From contig CAMPEQ010000007.1 in NCBI GenBank assembly GCA_946803585.1, forward strand, positions 501,336 through 565,335: a stretch of 64,000 bases of DNA. The letters run 5' to 3'. The position numbers and the translations under genes are program-made. This DNA comes from an uncultured Actinomycetes bacterium (GTDB taxonomy: Bacteria; Actinomycetota; Actinomycetes; S36-B12; UBA10799). Below, in pieces: positions 47,026 to 58,312 of the stretch (the stretch's first letter is position 1; each line of letters starts with the position of its first letter). The notes below the pieces were generated by a model. The model did no database searches and had not been told where the DNA came from. It saw nothing but the letters and a program-made list of their open reading frames with translations.

Positions 47026-48956
47026 TCTCCCCCAAGGGCTAGCTCGCGCAGTTGCCGCCGGTATTGCTCAAGCGCCAGCAGGTCTGCGAACAACTTGTTG
47101 TATTCGACTTCGTTCTCGACTGGATTAGTGCGCTGCAGCCGTCCCTTGAGCTCCACTGTTCGACGAGTCGCATCCATCTCGAGTAGCCGTGCAATCACAG
47201 CGGCTGCATAATTTCGAAGGCCCTCGTCATCGTCTTGTTTGGTGTGGAGCGGGTCCACCGCGAATTCCCGTACATAGGTGCGGACCGTGTCATCCGGACA
47301 CTGCTCAAGCACGGCCTGGATCCACGCCCGTCCGTCTCCGATTGAGCCAGGAGATCCGGCCGCAGTGATGGCCTCGTGCACGGCCACATGTACATCCCAG
47401 GTGAAGGCCAGCGGTTCCACACTGGCGTACCAAGCATCGACATGTTGCGGGATCTGGATTGCACATTTAAGTGATTCGCGCTCAACCGCCGTTGCCGTCG
47501 TTGCGCTATCTGGGCGCTCCCAGACCGCGCGACCAGCCGACTCAGCAACGGCAGCCTCCCCGGCACCAGCCGGTTCCTGAGATCTGGGATCACCCCGACG
47601 CTGAGCGCCAGAGCGACTGCCCGAACTCACGACAGGCTTGGCTCGCTTTACCGCCTCGGAGACTTCACTGGGTTCAAGGCCTAGCCACCCCGCGAGCAGG
47701 CGGGTGTACTCGGGTCGAAGCGCTTGATCCCGAATGGAGGCCAACATCGGAGCCACAGCCTTCAGCCCGGCAACGCGCCCCTCAGCCGTCTCAAGGTCGT
47801 ACTCGGCCAAGGTCGCTCGAATCGCAAACTCAAACATCGGAATTCGCTTTGCTATCAACTCCCGCACAGCTTCTGGCCCGTCAGCAAGTCGCAGGTCACA
47901 CGGGTCCATCCCGTTAGGGTCGATTGCGACGAATGTTTGAGTAACAAACCGCTGATCCTCGGTGAAGGCTTTTCGTGCCGCCTTCTTACCTGCCTCGTCA
48001 CCGTCGAAGGTGAAGATGACCTGCCCACGAAATTCATCCTGATCCATAAGTAGGCGACGAAGAACCTTGATGTGATCAACCCCAAATGCGGTACCGCACG
48101 TGGCCACTGCCGTCTCAATTCCTGAGAGATGCGCGGCCATCACATCGGTGTAGCCCTCGACAATGACCGCTTGTTGGCGCCGCGATATCTCCTTACGAGC
48201 AAGGTCTACGCCGTACAGCACTTGCGACTTCTTATAGAGCGGGGTCTCTGGCGTATTCAAGTACTTAGGACCTTCATCGTCGTCGCGCAGCCGACGTGCA
48301 CCGAAGCCGACAACGTCACCGGAGAGGTCGCGAATTGGCCACACCAGGCGGCCACGAAACCTGTCGTACGGGCCCCGTTTTCCGGCAACAGCCAGACCGC
48401 CGAGGGTCAACTCCTGGTCTGTGAAGCCGTTAGCACGCAGGTGATTAGTGAGTCCGTCCCAGCCCACTGGTGCGAATCCAACGCCAAAGTGCTCAGCAGC
48501 GTCGGAGTCAAAATCCCGTTCGGTTAGGAAAGTGCGTCCGATCTGTGCGCCGGGGGTGAGTAGTTGGTCGGCATAGAAAGCAGCAGCAGCTTTGTGCGCC
48601 TCCGCTAGTCTCGTGCGCACCCCTTTGAGACGGTCAGGTTTAGCGCTACCACCCTCCTCATAGCGAAGGGTAGTTCCAGACTTCGCGGCAAGCTTCTCCA
48701 CTGCTTCAGCGAAGCTCAAGTGGTCGACCTTGCGAACAAAGTCGATCGCGTCCCCACCCTCTTGGCACCCAAAGCAGTGGTAGTAGCCCTTTGCAGGCGT
48801 GACGTGAAAAGAAGGAGATCTCTCGTCATGGAATGGGCACAGCCCCTTGAGGGAACCGCCACCCGCGGGCTTAAGCGCCACAACTTCACGGACTACCTCA
48901 TCAATCCGCGTGCGCTCACGCACGAGCGCGATGTCAGTGTCCTTGATTCGTGGCAC
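47022..48956 (-). CDS. dnaG: DNA primase
   Basis: Zinc motif CPFHDERSPSFHVTPAKGYYHCFGCQEGGD, TOPRIM VIVEGYTDVMAAHLSG, VIFTFDGDEAGKKAA. Confidence 0.97.
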   Translation of the reverse strand: MPRIKDTDIALVRERTRIDEVVREVVALKPAGGGSLKGLCPFHDERSPSFHVTPAKGYYHCFGCQEGGDAIDFVRKVDHLSFAEAVEKLAAKSGTTLRYEEGGSAKPDRLKGVRTRLAEAHKAAAAFYADQLLTPGAQIGRTFLTERDFDSDAAEHFGVGFAPVGWDGLTNHLRANGFTDQELTLGGLAVAGKRGPYDRFRGRLVWPIRDLSGDVVGFGARRLRDDDEGPKYLNTPETPLYKKSQVLYGVDLARKEISRRQQAVIVEGYTDVMAAHLSGIETAVATCGTAFGVDHIKVLRRLLMDQDEFRGQVIFTFDGDEAGKKAARKAFTEDQRFVTQTFVAIDPNGMDPCDLRLADGPEAVRELIAKRIPMFEFAIRATLAEYDLETAEGRVAGLKAVAPMLASIRDQALRPEYTRLLAGWLGLEPSEVSEAVKRAKPVVSSGSRSGAQRRGDPRSQEPAGAGEAAVAESAGRAVWERPDSATTATAVERESLKCAIQIPQHVDAWYASVEPLAFTWDVHVAVHEAITAAGSPGSIGDGRAWIQAVLEQCPDDTVRTYVREFAVDPLHTKQDDDEGLRNYAAAVIARLLEMDATRRTVELKGRLQRTNPVENEVEYNKLFADLLALEQYRRQLRELALGGE

Positions 48957-48993
48957 GACGTCATCGTATGCCCGCAGTGGCAGGATGGGCGTT

Positions 48994-50169
48994 ATGGCTC
49001 TCGACCTAACTCAACTCCAGCGCGACACTCCAACCTGCGCCAACCAGAACTTTCTCGATAATGCGGGCTCCGCACTTAGCCCAACCATCGTCAATGACAC
49101 GCTCTCGCGGCACTTGGAACTCGAACAACAGGTTGGCGGATACGTCGCCGCCGAGCACGCGCTACCAGCAATCACCGAGGCGACGGTGGCCCTGGCCAAC
49201 CTCGTCGGAGCCGCACCTCACCAGATTGCCTGGCAGCCAAGTGCCACCGCAGCATGGAATCGGGCGGTCAGCTCAGTCCCGCTGCAACGTGGGGATCGAA
49301 TCCTGACAACTAGCGCCGAGTACGCCAGCAATGTCATTCCCTTCCTACAAGCTCGAAAGCGCTTAGGTGTTGACGTCGAAGTCATTCCGAACGGACCGGA
49401 TGGCTCCGCCGATCCGGCTGCCTTGGCGCACATGCTGGACGGGCGGGTCAAGGTTGTCGCGATTACTCACGCGCCAAGCCAAAACGGCCTTTTGGTCGAT
49501 GTTCAGGCAATCGCCGAGGTCTTGCGGGCATCGAAGTCCCCCGCGTGGTTCTTCCTTGATGCCTGCCAGTCAGTTGGACAGCTTCCGATCGATATGACTG
49601 AGCTACGTGCCGACTTCGTTACTGCGACGGGCCGAAAATGGTTACGGGGGCCGCGTGGAACCGGATTCCTAGCTGTTAGCGATCGTGCTCTCGCCGAACT
49701 CGAGCCCAACCCCATGGATATGTGTGGGGCTATGTGGCTTGGGGACAACGACTATGAGCGCTTCGAGAACGCCACTCGATTCCAGTCCTTTGAGATGTCG
49801 ATTGCCGGAGTGCTCGCGCTCGGAGCTGCTGCACAGTACGCCCTCGATCTTGGCTTGGCTGAGATCCGATTGCGAATCGATAGCCTTGCTGGTGAACTGC
49901 GGTCGCAACTCGACGAGATCCCAGGGGTCCGCGTCGTTGACCGCGGAACAGCCCAAAGCGGAATTGTCGCCTTCGCTATTCCAGGAGACAACGCCTTCAC
50001 TGCCGCAAGTCGGCTGCGCGAGCGCGGGATCACGCTCACCCCCGTCACTGCATTAACCAATCCGAGCGACTACGCCTCAACCGATGCCACGTGCATCTTG
50101 CGAGCATCACCGCATATCTACAACGACAAGGATGACCTCAATAGCTTGGTCGCCGCACTCACTGACTAG
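48994..50169 (+). CDS. Class V aminotransferase (cysteine desulfurase-like, PLP)
   Basis: FLDNAGSALSP, WFFLDACQSVGQLPIDM, TATGRKWLRGPRGTGFLAVS (PLP Lys). Confidence 0.9.
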   Translation: MALDLTQLQRDTPTCANQNFLDNAGSALSPTIVNDTLSRHLELEQQVGGYVAAEHALPAITEATVALANLVGAAPHQIAWQPSATAAWNRAVSSVPLQRGDRILTTSAEYASNVIPFLQARKRLGVDVEVIPNGPDGSADPAALAHMLDGRVKVVAITHAPSQNGLLVDVQAIAEVLRASKSPAWFFLDACQSVGQLPIDMTELRADFVTATGRKWLRGPRGTGFLAVSDRALAELEPNPMDMCGAMWLGDNDYERFENATRFQSFEMSIAGVLALGAAAQYALDLGLAEIRLRIDSLAGELRSQLDEIPGVRVVDRGTAQSGIVAFAIPGDNAFTAASRLRERGITLTPVTALTNPSDYASTDATCILRASPHIYNDKDDLNSLVAALTD

Positions 50170-50201
50170 TGCTACATGCCGACTACCGTCACGACACTTG
50201 C

Positions 50202-51434
50202 CTACCGACACAGGGTCGTATGCCAGCGAATCACGGATCTATCGGTGAGCGAAGCGACCTGATCAATAATCACGCGCCGTTTCGCCGCGTCATCTGAGGC
50301 AGACAGGAAGACGGGGGCAAAAAGCGCATCAAGTCCGTTTGGAGCTTGGGCAACGAGCGCCTCAACCAACTCGGCGAGAACCTCTCGCTGCCGTTGGTAC
50401 ACAGCGGCGGAGTCCTCACGTTGAAACACAAAGAGGTTCGCGAGGGCTTTCAAGACTGCGACCTCGCTGCGCCGGTCCCGCGGAATGACGAGGTCGGCGC
50501 CATACCGGTGCACCGGTTCGTCACCGAATGCGGCACGAGTTGCCTCAATACTGGGCTGGACAAACCGCCCGATCAAACTGCTAGTGAGGTTCTTCAGCGC
50601 CACCATGTCTGCCGCACTGGCGTCAAACTTCCTAGGCCATTGTGGGAGACCCTGAACTCGATCGAGAGCTTCGCGTAACTCGTCGACGGCTATGTCGTTG
50701 GCGTACCAATCGTGTGCCAGTTGACTAACGGCTTGCTTCTGCTCCGGATCTGCGGCGATCTCTAAATCGATATGGCCGCCGTGGACGCCGTCTTCAACAT
50801 CGTGGACCGAATAGGCGACATCGTCTGACCAATCCATCACCTGTGCTTCAAAGCAGCGCCGGTCGGTAGGTGCGCCGTCACGAACCCAATCGAATACGGC
50901 TTGGTCATCGCTGTAGGTGTTGAACTTCCGATTGCCAGGCTGGCGCGGCCACGGGTACTTGATTACTCCGTCGAGTGAGGCTCGGGTGAGGTTGAGTCCC
51001 GCAGACTGTCCACTGCTAGTGATTGATTTGGACTCCAGCCGAGTCAGTACTCGGAAGCTCTGAGCATTCCCCTCGAATCCACCAATCTCCTGCGCGGCCT
51101 CGTTGAGAGCGTCCTCGCCGTTATGGCCGAAGGGTGGGTGACCTAGGTCGTGAGCTAATCCGGCAAGGTCAGCCACATCCGGGTCGCAGCCGAGGGCCTC
51201 GCCCAACTCACGTGAAATCTGGGCAACCTCGAGTGTGTGGGTCAACCGAGTACGCGGGAAATCTGACTCGCCGGCCAACACCACCTGCGTCTTAGCAGCG
51301 AGACGCCGCAGCGCCGACGAGTGCAACACCCGTGCCCGGTCACGTTGAAAACACGAACGGTTCGCTCGCTTTGCCGACTCAGGCACCCAACGCTGTCGAT
51401 CGTGGTCAGAGTAGGCCTCGTGGGTCGTCACCAT
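50202..51434 (-). CDS. dgt: dGTPase-like HD-domain triphosphohydrolase
   Basis: RTRLTHTLEVAQISRELGEALG, AGLAHDLGHPPFGHNGEDAL, MDWSDDVAYSVHDVEDG. Confidence 0.93.
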   Translation of the reverse strand: MVTTHEAYSDHDRQRWVPESAKRANRSCFQRDRARVLHSSALRRLAAKTQVVLAGESDFPRTRLTHTLEVAQISRELGEALGCDPDVADLAGLAHDLGHPPFGHNGEDALNEAAQEIGGFEGNAQSFRVLTRLESKSITSSGQSAGLNLTRASLDGVIKYPWPRQPGNRKFNTYSDDQAVFDWVRDGAPTDRRCFEAQVMDWSDDVAYSVHDVEDGVHGGHIDLEIAADPEQKQAVSQLAHDWYANDIAVDELREALDRVQGLPQWPRKFDASAADMVALKNLTSSLIGRFVQPSIEATRAAFGDEPVHRYGADLVIPRDRRSEVAVLKALANLFVFQREDSAAVYQRQREVLAELVEALVAQAPNGLDALFAPVFLSASDDAAKRRVIIDQVASLTDRSVIRWHTTLCR

Positions 51435-51470
51435 CCAGAACCTACCGCTAGTTGAGTGGGGTTCGGCAGC

Positions 51471-52214
51471 TTAGCTATCGATGATCCGCGGAACATCCCA
51501 TTGTTCGAGGACTTCGAAGGCCAGGTACGCGGCTGTCTCCCGGGCGAGGTAGTCCTGCGTCACCTGGCTACCGTCTCCTGACTGCGTGGGGTTGGGATAT
51601 GCCTCGAATCCCAGTCGGTTAGCAATTGCTTGGCTGCGTGCCATATGCGCGGGATCAGAATCAAGAGTGATCGAGGTCCAACCGTTACGTTCCGCGAGAT
51701 TGGCAACATCAATCATGCTGGTGACGGTGTTCTCCCCTTCCTCGACCGCAAATACCCTTGAGCGATCTACCCCTTGATCGATAAGCCAGGCGCGTCCCGC
51801 ACCTGCCTCAGTGAATCGGTCCCCCGACTGTCGGCCACCCACTGTGATGATCCGTGGCGCGACACCCTGCTCGTAGAGGTCCAGAGCATGTGCCAGCCGC
51901 GCTTCCAAGACTGGTGAGGGGCGGCCATCATATTGAGCGGCTCCGAGCACCACAATCGCATCAGTCCTTGTTGAATCAGCGATCTCTGCGGTTTGATTCA
52001 CGTAGTAAGCAGAACCGCCGAGGGCAATCACGGGCAATGCGACCAGCGCAAAAACGAGCATCCCCACAACTGCGGGCAGTCCCGGGTGTGGGCGCCGACG
52101 GTTGGGCGGCGCGCTGTGAACAACCCTAATCTCCGGTTGCCTCGATACCGCCAGACGATCCCGCTGCGAGCGTGGAGAACCCACTCGCGTCCGACCGTCA
52201 GTGGATAAGGGCAT
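51471..52214 (-). CDS. YdcF/SanA-like (DUF218) membrane protein
   Basis: TDAIVVLGAAQYDGRPSPVLEARLAHALDLYEQGVAPRIITVGG, one N-terminal TM. Confidence 0.9.
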   Translation of the reverse strand: MPLSTDGRTRVGSPRSQRDRLAVSRQPEIRVVHSAPPNRRRPHPGLPAVVGMLVFALVALPVIALGGSAYYVNQTAEIADSTRTDAIVVLGAAQYDGRPSPVLEARLAHALDLYEQGVAPRIITVGGRQSGDRFTEAGAGRAWLIDQGVDRSRVFAVEEGENTVTSMIDVANLAERNGWTSITLDSDPAHMARSQAIANRLGFEAYPNPTQSGDGSQVTQDYLARETAAYLAFEVLEQWDVPRIIDS

Positions 52215-52314
52215 CGCAACATTCTGACAGGAATATCAACAAACTGGGTGGGGATTTGGCGGCCTGTTGATAGTAATTCTGACCACTGGCCCGACTACGC
52301 AGTATTGCGCGGAG

Positions 52315-53517
52315 CTAGCCGCCAGACACCGATAGCTCTGCTTCGCGCAATGTGGCAGTCTCTGCGTCCGCGATTGACTGGGAGCTCAACCAGTGCTCTG
52401 GCAGGGCGACCTTGCGCTGGCCGGACGTTCGACCCCGCGGCCGCGCAGCAGCCTCGGGCAGATACTGCTGATCCGCGTCAATGCCGACAATGAGCTCATC
52501 AAGCTCAGCCAATGATGTGGTTAGTCCGAGCCCTCTCCTGGTCGCCGAACCCACCGAGAACCCCTTGAGATACCAGGCGACGTGCTTGCGGAAGTCTCGA
52601 CAACCTTTGTCCTCGCCGTAGAGCTCAGCGAGTAGCTCCGCATGCCGTCGCATCACCATCAATACCCCTGCAAGGTCTGGCTCCGGGGCAATCGGACGCC
52701 CAGCCATCGCGTCTGCCAGCTGCCCAAATAGCCAGGGCCGCCCCAGACATCCGCGACCGACGACGACGCCCGCGCAGCCGGTCTGCTCCATCATCGCCAC
52801 GGCATCACTTCCGGTCCAGATGTCGCCGTTGCCCAAGACCGGCACTCCGGTCGAAGCGAGATGGCGCACGAGCTCTGCGATCGCCGGCCAGTCGGCCTCA
52901 CCACCGTAGAGTTGCGCGGCGGTTCGTGCGTGAAGCGCGACCCAGGCGACACCTGCTTGCGCGGCGATCTGTCCTGCATCAAGGAAAGTCAGGTGATCGT
53001 CATCGATACCCTTGCGCATCTTCACCGTTACGGGCGGGGGCTGCACACCTCGTTTGGCTGCTTCCACCCGTGCCGTCTCAACCGCGGATCCGATTAGATC
53101 GGCGAACAAATCCTTCTTCCACGGCAGCGCTGCACCGCCACCTTTGCGCGTCACCTTGGCAACCGGACAGCCCATATTCAGATCAATATGGTCCGCCCGG
53201 TCTTCCGACACCAGTATCTTCACCGCCGCAGCAACCGTACCTGGATCGACTCCGTAGAGCTGAACGCTGCGCGGATACTCATCAGCCTCAAATGAGGCCA
53301 TCACCATCGTGTGCTCATTGCGTTCGACAAGCGCGCGTGAGGTGACCATCTCGGATACGTAAAGACCCGCACCCGACTCGCGACAGAGCCGACGGAATGC
53401 CCGATTGGTTATGCCGGCCATGGGCGCCAACACAACCGGTGGGTCTAGGACCAGTCCGCCCGCCTGCAACGGAGCTACACCCTCGGCGAACTCGTCTGAT
53501 GTGGACTCAATAGGCAT
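52315..53517 (-). CDS. dusB: tRNA-dihydrouridine synthase
   Basis: VLAPMAGITNRAFRRLCRESGAGLYVSEM, IDLNMGCPVAKVTRKGGGAAL, ALHARTAAQLYGGEADW, GNGDIWTGSDA. Confidence 0.94.
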   Translation of the reverse strand: MPIESTSDEFAEGVAPLQAGGLVLDPPVVLAPMAGITNRAFRRLCRESGAGLYVSEMVTSRALVERNEHTMVMASFEADEYPRSVQLYGVDPGTVAAAVKILVSEDRADHIDLNMGCPVAKVTRKGGGAALPWKKDLFADLIGSAVETARVEAAKRGVQPPPVTVKMRKGIDDDHLTFLDAGQIAAQAGVAWVALHARTAAQLYGGEADWPAIAELVRHLASTGVPVLGNGDIWTGSDAVAMMEQTGCAGVVVGRGCLGRPWLFGQLADAMAGRPIAPEPDLAGVLMVMRRHAELLAELYGEDKGCRDFRKHVAWYLKGFSVGSATRRGLGLTTSLAELDELIVGIDADQQYLPEAAARPRGRTSGQRKVALPEHWLSSQSIADAETATLREAELSVSGG

Positions 53518-53524
53518 GGGTTGG

Positions 53525-54910
53525 CTAGCAGGGAGGCAGTTTGGGTAGGAGCCACTGTTCAACGGCATCCAAGGAGATCCGCTCCTGTGCCATGGAGTCA
53601 CGCTCGCGAATCGTTACCGCATTGTCGTCTAACGTGTCGAAGTCGACCGTGATGCAGAACGGCGTACCGATCTCATCCTGGCGTCGGTAGCGACGACCAA
53701 TTGCGCCGGCGTCGTCGAAGTCCACGTTCCAGCGCTTACGAAGCATCGCGGCGAGGTCGCGTGCCTTGGGCGACAAGTCCGCATGTCGGCTCAGCGGTAG
53801 GACTGCGACCTTCACCGGCGAAAGTCGAGGATCGAGCCGCAAGACAGTTCGCTTGTCGACGCCGCCCTTGGAGTTAGGTGCCTCATCCTCGTGGTAAGCG
53901 TTGAGAAGAAACGCCAAGACACATCGGGTCAATCCGGCAGCCGGCTCAATAACGTACGGCGTCCATCGCTCATCGGCTTGCTGGTCGTAGAACGAGAGGT
54001 CCGTTCCGGAGTGCTCACTATGGGTACTCAAGTCGAAGTCGGTTCGGTTAGCGATCCCCTCGAGTTCACCGAACTCCGAGCCGCCGAACTGGAATCGGTA
54101 CTCAATATCGACCGTCCGCTTGGAGTAGTGCGACAGTTTCTCTTTTGGATGCTCGAACTTGCGCATGTCATCGGGATTCATGCCCAGATCGACGTACCAG
54201 TCCCATCGCTGCTGCAACCAATAGTCATGCCACTGCTCGTCGCTTCCCGGCTTGACGAAGAACTCCATCTCCATCTGTTCAAACTCGCGGGTGCGGAAGA
54301 TGAAGTTACCTGGGGTGATCTCATTGCGGAAACTCTTGCCGGTTTGAGCAATACCGAATGGCGGCTTCTTTCGGGCTGCCGAGGCGACGTTGTTGTAGTT
54401 GACAAAGATCCCTTGGGCAGTCTCAGGTCGCAAGTAGTGCTTGGAGTTCTCGTCCTCAACTGGACCCAAATGGGTGCTCAGTAGTCCATTGAACATCCGC
54501 GGCTCGGTCCAGCTGTCCTTACTGCCGCAGTTGGCGCAGGCGATATCGGCTAGGCCATTGGCAGGCGCGCGACCCTTCTTCTCCTCGTAGGCTTCGAGTA
54601 GGTGGTCCTCGCGGTATCGCTTGTGACAGGAGGTGCACTCAACAAGCGGATCGACGAATGCCTGCAGGTGACCGGAGGCCTTCCAGACATCCGTCGCCAG
54701 AATGACTGACGAGTCGATCCCGACAATGTCGTCACGCTGACGCACGACCGCGGACCACCATTGGCGTCGGATGTTCTCTTTGAGTTCGACACCTAGGGGC
54801 CCGTAGTCCCAGGCTGAGCGTGTTCCGCCATAGATCTCTGACGAGGGAAACACAAACCCGCGTCGCTTACTCAGACTGACGATCGCATCGACACGGTCGG
54901 CCACGCGCAC
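53525..54910 (-). CDS. glyS: Glycyl-tRNA synthetase (dimeric type)
   Basis: [77 protein letters not shown]. Confidence 0.97.
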   Translation of the reverse strand: MRVADRVDAIVSLSKRRGFVFPSSEIYGGTRSAWDYGPLGVELKENIRRQWWSAVVRQRDDIVGIDSSVILATDVWKASGHLQAFVDPLVECTSCHKRYREDHLLEAYEEKKGRAPANGLADIACANCGSKDSWTEPRMFNGLLSTHLGPVEDENSKHYLRPETAQGIFVNYNNVASAARKKPPFGIAQTGKSFRNEITPGNFIFRTREFEQMEMEFFVKPGSDEQWHDYWLQQRWDWYVDLGMNPDDMRKFEHPKEKLSHYSKRTVDIEYRFQFGGSEFGELEGIANRTDFDLSTHSEHSGTDLSFYDQQADERWTPYVIEPAAGLTRCVLAFLLNAYHEDEAPNSKGGVDKRTVLRLDPRLSPVKVAVLPLSRHADLSPKARDLAAMLRKRWNVDFDDAGAIGRRYRRQDEIGTPFCITVDFDTLDDNAVTIRERDSMAQERISLDAVEQWLLPKLPPC

Positions 54911-54979
54911 TCCCCTTGTGAGTTATCTGATTGAACATTCGACTGTCATCGATCCTAACGCCGACGGCGGCGCTGTCGT

Positions 54980-55324
54980 CTACGGGAACCGCGGACCGTC
55001 CGGTGCAATCGAGGACTGCGCATCCACGACGCCGTCTAGACCCCTGCTGTGTAGTAGTTCAAATGCGGTTGGTTCGTCGATCGCCCTGGACAGTACCGGG
55101 ACCGCAGTGATCTTTACGTCGTAGTTGGATAGTGCTCGCCGATAACTACCAACGTCGTCGAACTCGAGCAGGATCGTCATCGATCCCGCCTCATCGAGCG
55201 CTTGCCCAATGGAACCGCGAACAAACCCTGGGCGCTGTGAGAGCACATCGATCGCGGCTCGCGCATCCGAAACGAACTCTGGGAATCCGGAAGTTCCCAC
55301 GTCGTAGCGCAGTACTACAAACAC
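54980..55324 (-). CDS. Antibiotic biosynthesis monooxygenase (ABM)-like small protein
   Basis: Dimeric alpha-beta-barrel-like pattern, RPGFVRGSIGQALDEAGSMTILLEFDDVGSYRRAL. Confidence 0.65.
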   Translation of the reverse strand: MFVVLRYDVGTSGFPEFVSDARAAIDVLSQRPGFVRGSIGQALDEAGSMTILLEFDDVGSYRRALSNYDVKITAVPVLSRAIDEPTAFELLHSRGLDGVVDAQSSIAPDGPRFP

Positions 55325-55376
55325 CTATCTCGACCTCCCGTACGAACGCGAACGAAGCGTGAGTGACTATTGATAC

Positions 55377-55766
55377 ATGGTGAAACCTTCCACAGGGCCG
55401 GGCCGGTCCTCAAGTTCAGCCCGCCGTAGCGCGAATGCACCGCTGGGTCCCCGACCACAACGTGTCGCTAGTCAGTCAAAATCCCCAGCTCGGCTGAAGC
55501 TAGAACGAGTAAGCGTTCGCCCTCTTCACTTCTTCAATCGCCTTCCACGCCTCATCCTGCCGGTGGTGATGGGCGCCCTACTACTCGCCGGTCTTCTCTT
55601 ACCGAGCCAGTTCGCTGGGCTCCTTCTGCTCGTCGTTGCTTTCTTCCTTGGCTGGCTCCTGGCGTTGTCTTGGCCCGCTCTCATCGTCTCCTCGCGGGTG
55701 ATTCGCCTACTCGTGGTCGTCGTCGTGACATTCGCGGCATTCTGGCGCCTGGCCGGATTCGGATAG
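55377..55766 (+). CDS. Small membrane protein (DUF6703-like)
   Basis: Basic N-terminus then two to three TM segments. Family name is from recall. Confidence 0.6.
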   Translation: MVKPSTGPGRSSSSARRSANAPLGPRPQRVASQSKSPARLKLERVSVRPLHFFNRLPRLILPVVMGALLLAGLLLPSQFAGLLLLVVAFFLGWLLALSWPALIVSSRVIRLLVVVVVTFAAFWRLAGFG

Positions 55767-55776
55767 GTCGTCCGCA

Positions 55777-56688
55777 CTAAGGGTGGGCGTCGGCTTCCTG
55801 GGCCGTCTGCTGAGTGGTTTCCAGCTGAAAAGTTGTGTGCCCGATCCCGAAGCACTCATCAAGGCAATCGTTGAGTTTGGCCAAGATCTCTTCACCTTTG
55901 CCCTGCTCGTATGGGGTCGGCTCGACCGTTACGTGAGCCGAGAGCGACGGCATCCCGCTCGTAATGGTCCAGGCATGCAGGTCATGAACTGAGACGACGC
56001 CGGGAACCTCACACATATGCCGCCGAACATCCTCTAGGTCCAAGCCAGTCGGAGCGCTTTCCATCAGAATGTTGAAGGCATCCCGCAACAACAACAGCGT
56101 TCGCGGAATCATGAACAACGCAATGGCGATCGAGACCAGGACATCGACCCGCGCCCACCCCGTCGCCATTAGTACGATCGCGGCAAGGACGACACCGACA
56201 GACCCGAGTGCGTCGGAGAGCACCTCTAGGTACGCCCCCTTGACCGCAAGGCTGCGCGTCGCCCCTCGCCGTAGCAGCCACACCCCAATGCTGTTTGCAA
56301 CCAGTCCGTAGATTGCAGCGAGCAACATGATCGGGGCATCAATCGTCGTCGGGTTCATCCAACGGTCATAGGCTTCGATCAAGATGAAAACCGAGAGGCT
56401 CAGCAGGAGCACCCCATTGACAACAGTCGCAAAGATCTCTAATCGGTAGAGGCCGAATGTTCGGCGCGACTTGGTCGGGCGGGCTGCCAGCGTGATGGCG
56501 CTGAGCGCAAGTCCAACCCCAAAGACGTCGGCAAATACATGAACCGTGTCAGCGAGCAGAGCCAACGAGCCCGACAGAACCGCACCAGTGAACTGAACAA
56601 CTAGTACCGATAGACCCAGACAAAAGGTAATAGCAAGGTGTTTCCTACTTGCCATTCCTGCACTCGCGTAACCGTGATCGTGGCCCAC
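55777..56688 (-). CDS. Cation diffusion facilitator transporter
   Basis: GSLALLADTVHVFADVFGVGLAL, YLEVLSDALGSVGVVLAAIV, C-terminal SVHDLHAWTITSGMPSLSAHV. Confidence 0.93.
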   Translation of the reverse strand: MGHDHGYASAGMASRKHLAITFCLGLSVLVVQFTGAVLSGSLALLADTVHVFADVFGVGLALSAITLAARPTKSRRTFGLYRLEIFATVVNGVLLLSLSVFILIEAYDRWMNPTTIDAPIMLLAAIYGLVANSIGVWLLRRGATRSLAVKGAYLEVLSDALGSVGVVLAAIVLMATGWARVDVLVSIAIALFMIPRTLLLLRDAFNILMESAPTGLDLEDVRRHMCEVPGVVSVHDLHAWTITSGMPSLSAHVTVEPTPYEQGKGEEILAKLNDCLDECFGIGHTTFQLETTQQTAQEADAHP

Positions 56689-57539
56689 TAGACGGCCGGA
56701 CCCTTCGCGCCCCCATACCGGCGATCGCGATCGATGTAGATACCGATTGCCTTCCAGAGGTCACGGCGGTCGAAGTCCGGCCAGAGTTGTTCCAAGAAAA
56801 CCATCTCCGCATAAGCAGACTGCCAAAGTAAGAAGTTGCTAGTTCGCTGCTCACCGCTGCTACGCAGGAAGAGATCAACATCAGGCATCTGCGGCTCGTC
56901 GAGATACCGCGCAACCGTCGCTTCAGTGATTCGCTCCGGGTTGATTCGCCCCTCCCGCGCAAGTGCAGCGATCCTAGCCACCGCATCGGCGATCTCCGCC
57001 CGTCCGCCGTAGTTCACGCACATCACCAGGTTCATACGGGTGTTGTACTTAGTTCGTTCCTCGGCTGTTTCGAGCTCCTTGACGACGCTGCGCCATAGCC
57101 GTTTGTGTTGCCCTGCCCACCTCACTCGAACGCCAAGGTCGTCTAGTTCCTCAAGCCTGCGATGGACGACATCTCGGTTGAACCCCATGAGGAACCGGAC
57201 CTCTTCCGGGGAGCGCTTCCAGTTTTCAGTTGAGAATGCGTAGGCGGATAACCACGGGATATTGAGTTCCAAGGCCCCGTGAACTACGTCGAGCAGTGAG
57301 TCTTCCCCCATCTCGTGCCCTCGGGTGCGAGGCAGCCCACGCTGGTTTGCCCAACGCCCATTCCCGTCCATCACGATCGCTACGTGTTGTGGCAGGAGCT
57401 CGGCTGGAAACTGCGGCGCAATCGCGCCTTCCCGATGCGGGGTTGCGGCGCGATAGGTTGCCGGATCCCGCGGAGGGGTAGGCGTCGAGCGCTTCTTTCG
57501 GACCATGTCGGCCAAGTTTGGCAGGTTAGCGCTCAACAA
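56688..57539 (-). CDS. uppS: Isoprenyl (undecaprenyl/decaprenyl) diphosphate synthase
   Basis: [80 protein letters not shown]. Confidence 0.95.
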   Translation of the reverse strand: MLSANLPNLADMVRKKRSTPTPPRDPATYRAATPHREGAIAPQFPAELLPQHVAIVMDGNGRWANQRGLPRTRGHEMGEDSLLDVVHGALELNIPWLSAYAFSTENWKRSPEEVRFLMGFNRDVVHRRLEELDDLGVRVRWAGQHKRLWRSVVKELETAEERTKYNTRMNLVMCVNYGGRAEIADAVARIAALAREGRINPERITEATVARYLDEPQMPDVDLFLRSSGEQRTSNFLLWQSAYAEMVFLEQLWPDFDRRDLWKAIGIYIDRDRRYGGAKGPAV

Positions 57540-58254
57540 GCGGCAGTGACCGAAGGTTTTTCTCCAACTGCCACTGCAGGTACGACGACGTCAAACCTGC
57601 CGCGTCGCGTCTTTGTCGGGCAGTGCTTGCCTCGGCGGTGTCCCACTCACCTTCTAGCAGCGCTCCCATCAACTCCAAGGTTCCTTCGGCAGGCATCGAG
57701 TAACCGGGCTGTCGGCACGTCGTACAGACGGCGCCACCGGTAGCTGGATGGAAGGCGCGGTGCGGGCCTGACTCGCCACAACGCGCGCAGTCGTAAAACG
57801 TTGGTGCCCATCCGGCAACAGACAGGGAACGTAACAAGAAGGAATCCAAGATCAGGCCGGCCTCGTGCTCTTCACCGCTCATACTCCGCAGCGCACCAAC
57901 GAGAAGTAGGAACTGCTGGACGGACGGCTCGCCCTCCTCCGAGGTCAACCGTTCCGCGGTCTCCAACATGACCTGCCCAGCCGTCCAACGCTGGTAGTCG
58001 GCGCTCAAGGGTGCGCCGAAAGCCGAGATGGTCTCTACTTGCGTCACCGAATCGAGGGACCTGCCCTCGTAGGCCTGAATGTCAACCAGCGAGAAAGGCT
58101 CGAGCCGACCACCGATTCGACTGGAAGTGCGCCGGACCCCACGAGCAACCATTCGTACTCTGCCTCGGCCCCGGGTAAGAACTGTGACGATGCGATCCGA
58201 CTCGCCAAGCTTCTGAGTTCGAAGGACCACTCCGGACTCTCGATACGTCGCCAC
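57526..58254 (-). CDS. recO: DNA repair protein RecO
   Basis: [39 protein letters not shown], zinc-type CARCGESG and [11 protein letters not shown] start at 58254. Confidence 0.92.
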   Translation of the reverse strand: MATYRESGVVLRTQKLGESDRIVTVLTRGRGRVRMVARGVRRTSSRIGGRLEPFSLVDIQAYEGRSLDSVTQVETISAFGAPLSADYQRWTAGQVMLETAERLTSEEGEPSVQQFLLLVGALRSMSGEEHEAGLILDSFLLRSLSVAGWAPTFYDCARCGESGPHRAFHPATGGAVCTTCRQPGYSMPAEGTLELMGALLEGEWDTAEASTARQRRDAAGLTSSYLQWQLEKNLRSLPLVER

Positions 58255-58312
58255 GGGCCCAGTCTGGCCTAGGCGAGTGCGGGAGCAGGACGGCTCGCGG
58301 TAGTTTGGGGGT

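Noticed and set aside
53891-54484. 197-aa plus-strand ORF
   Set aside because: Antisense to glyS, no motif.
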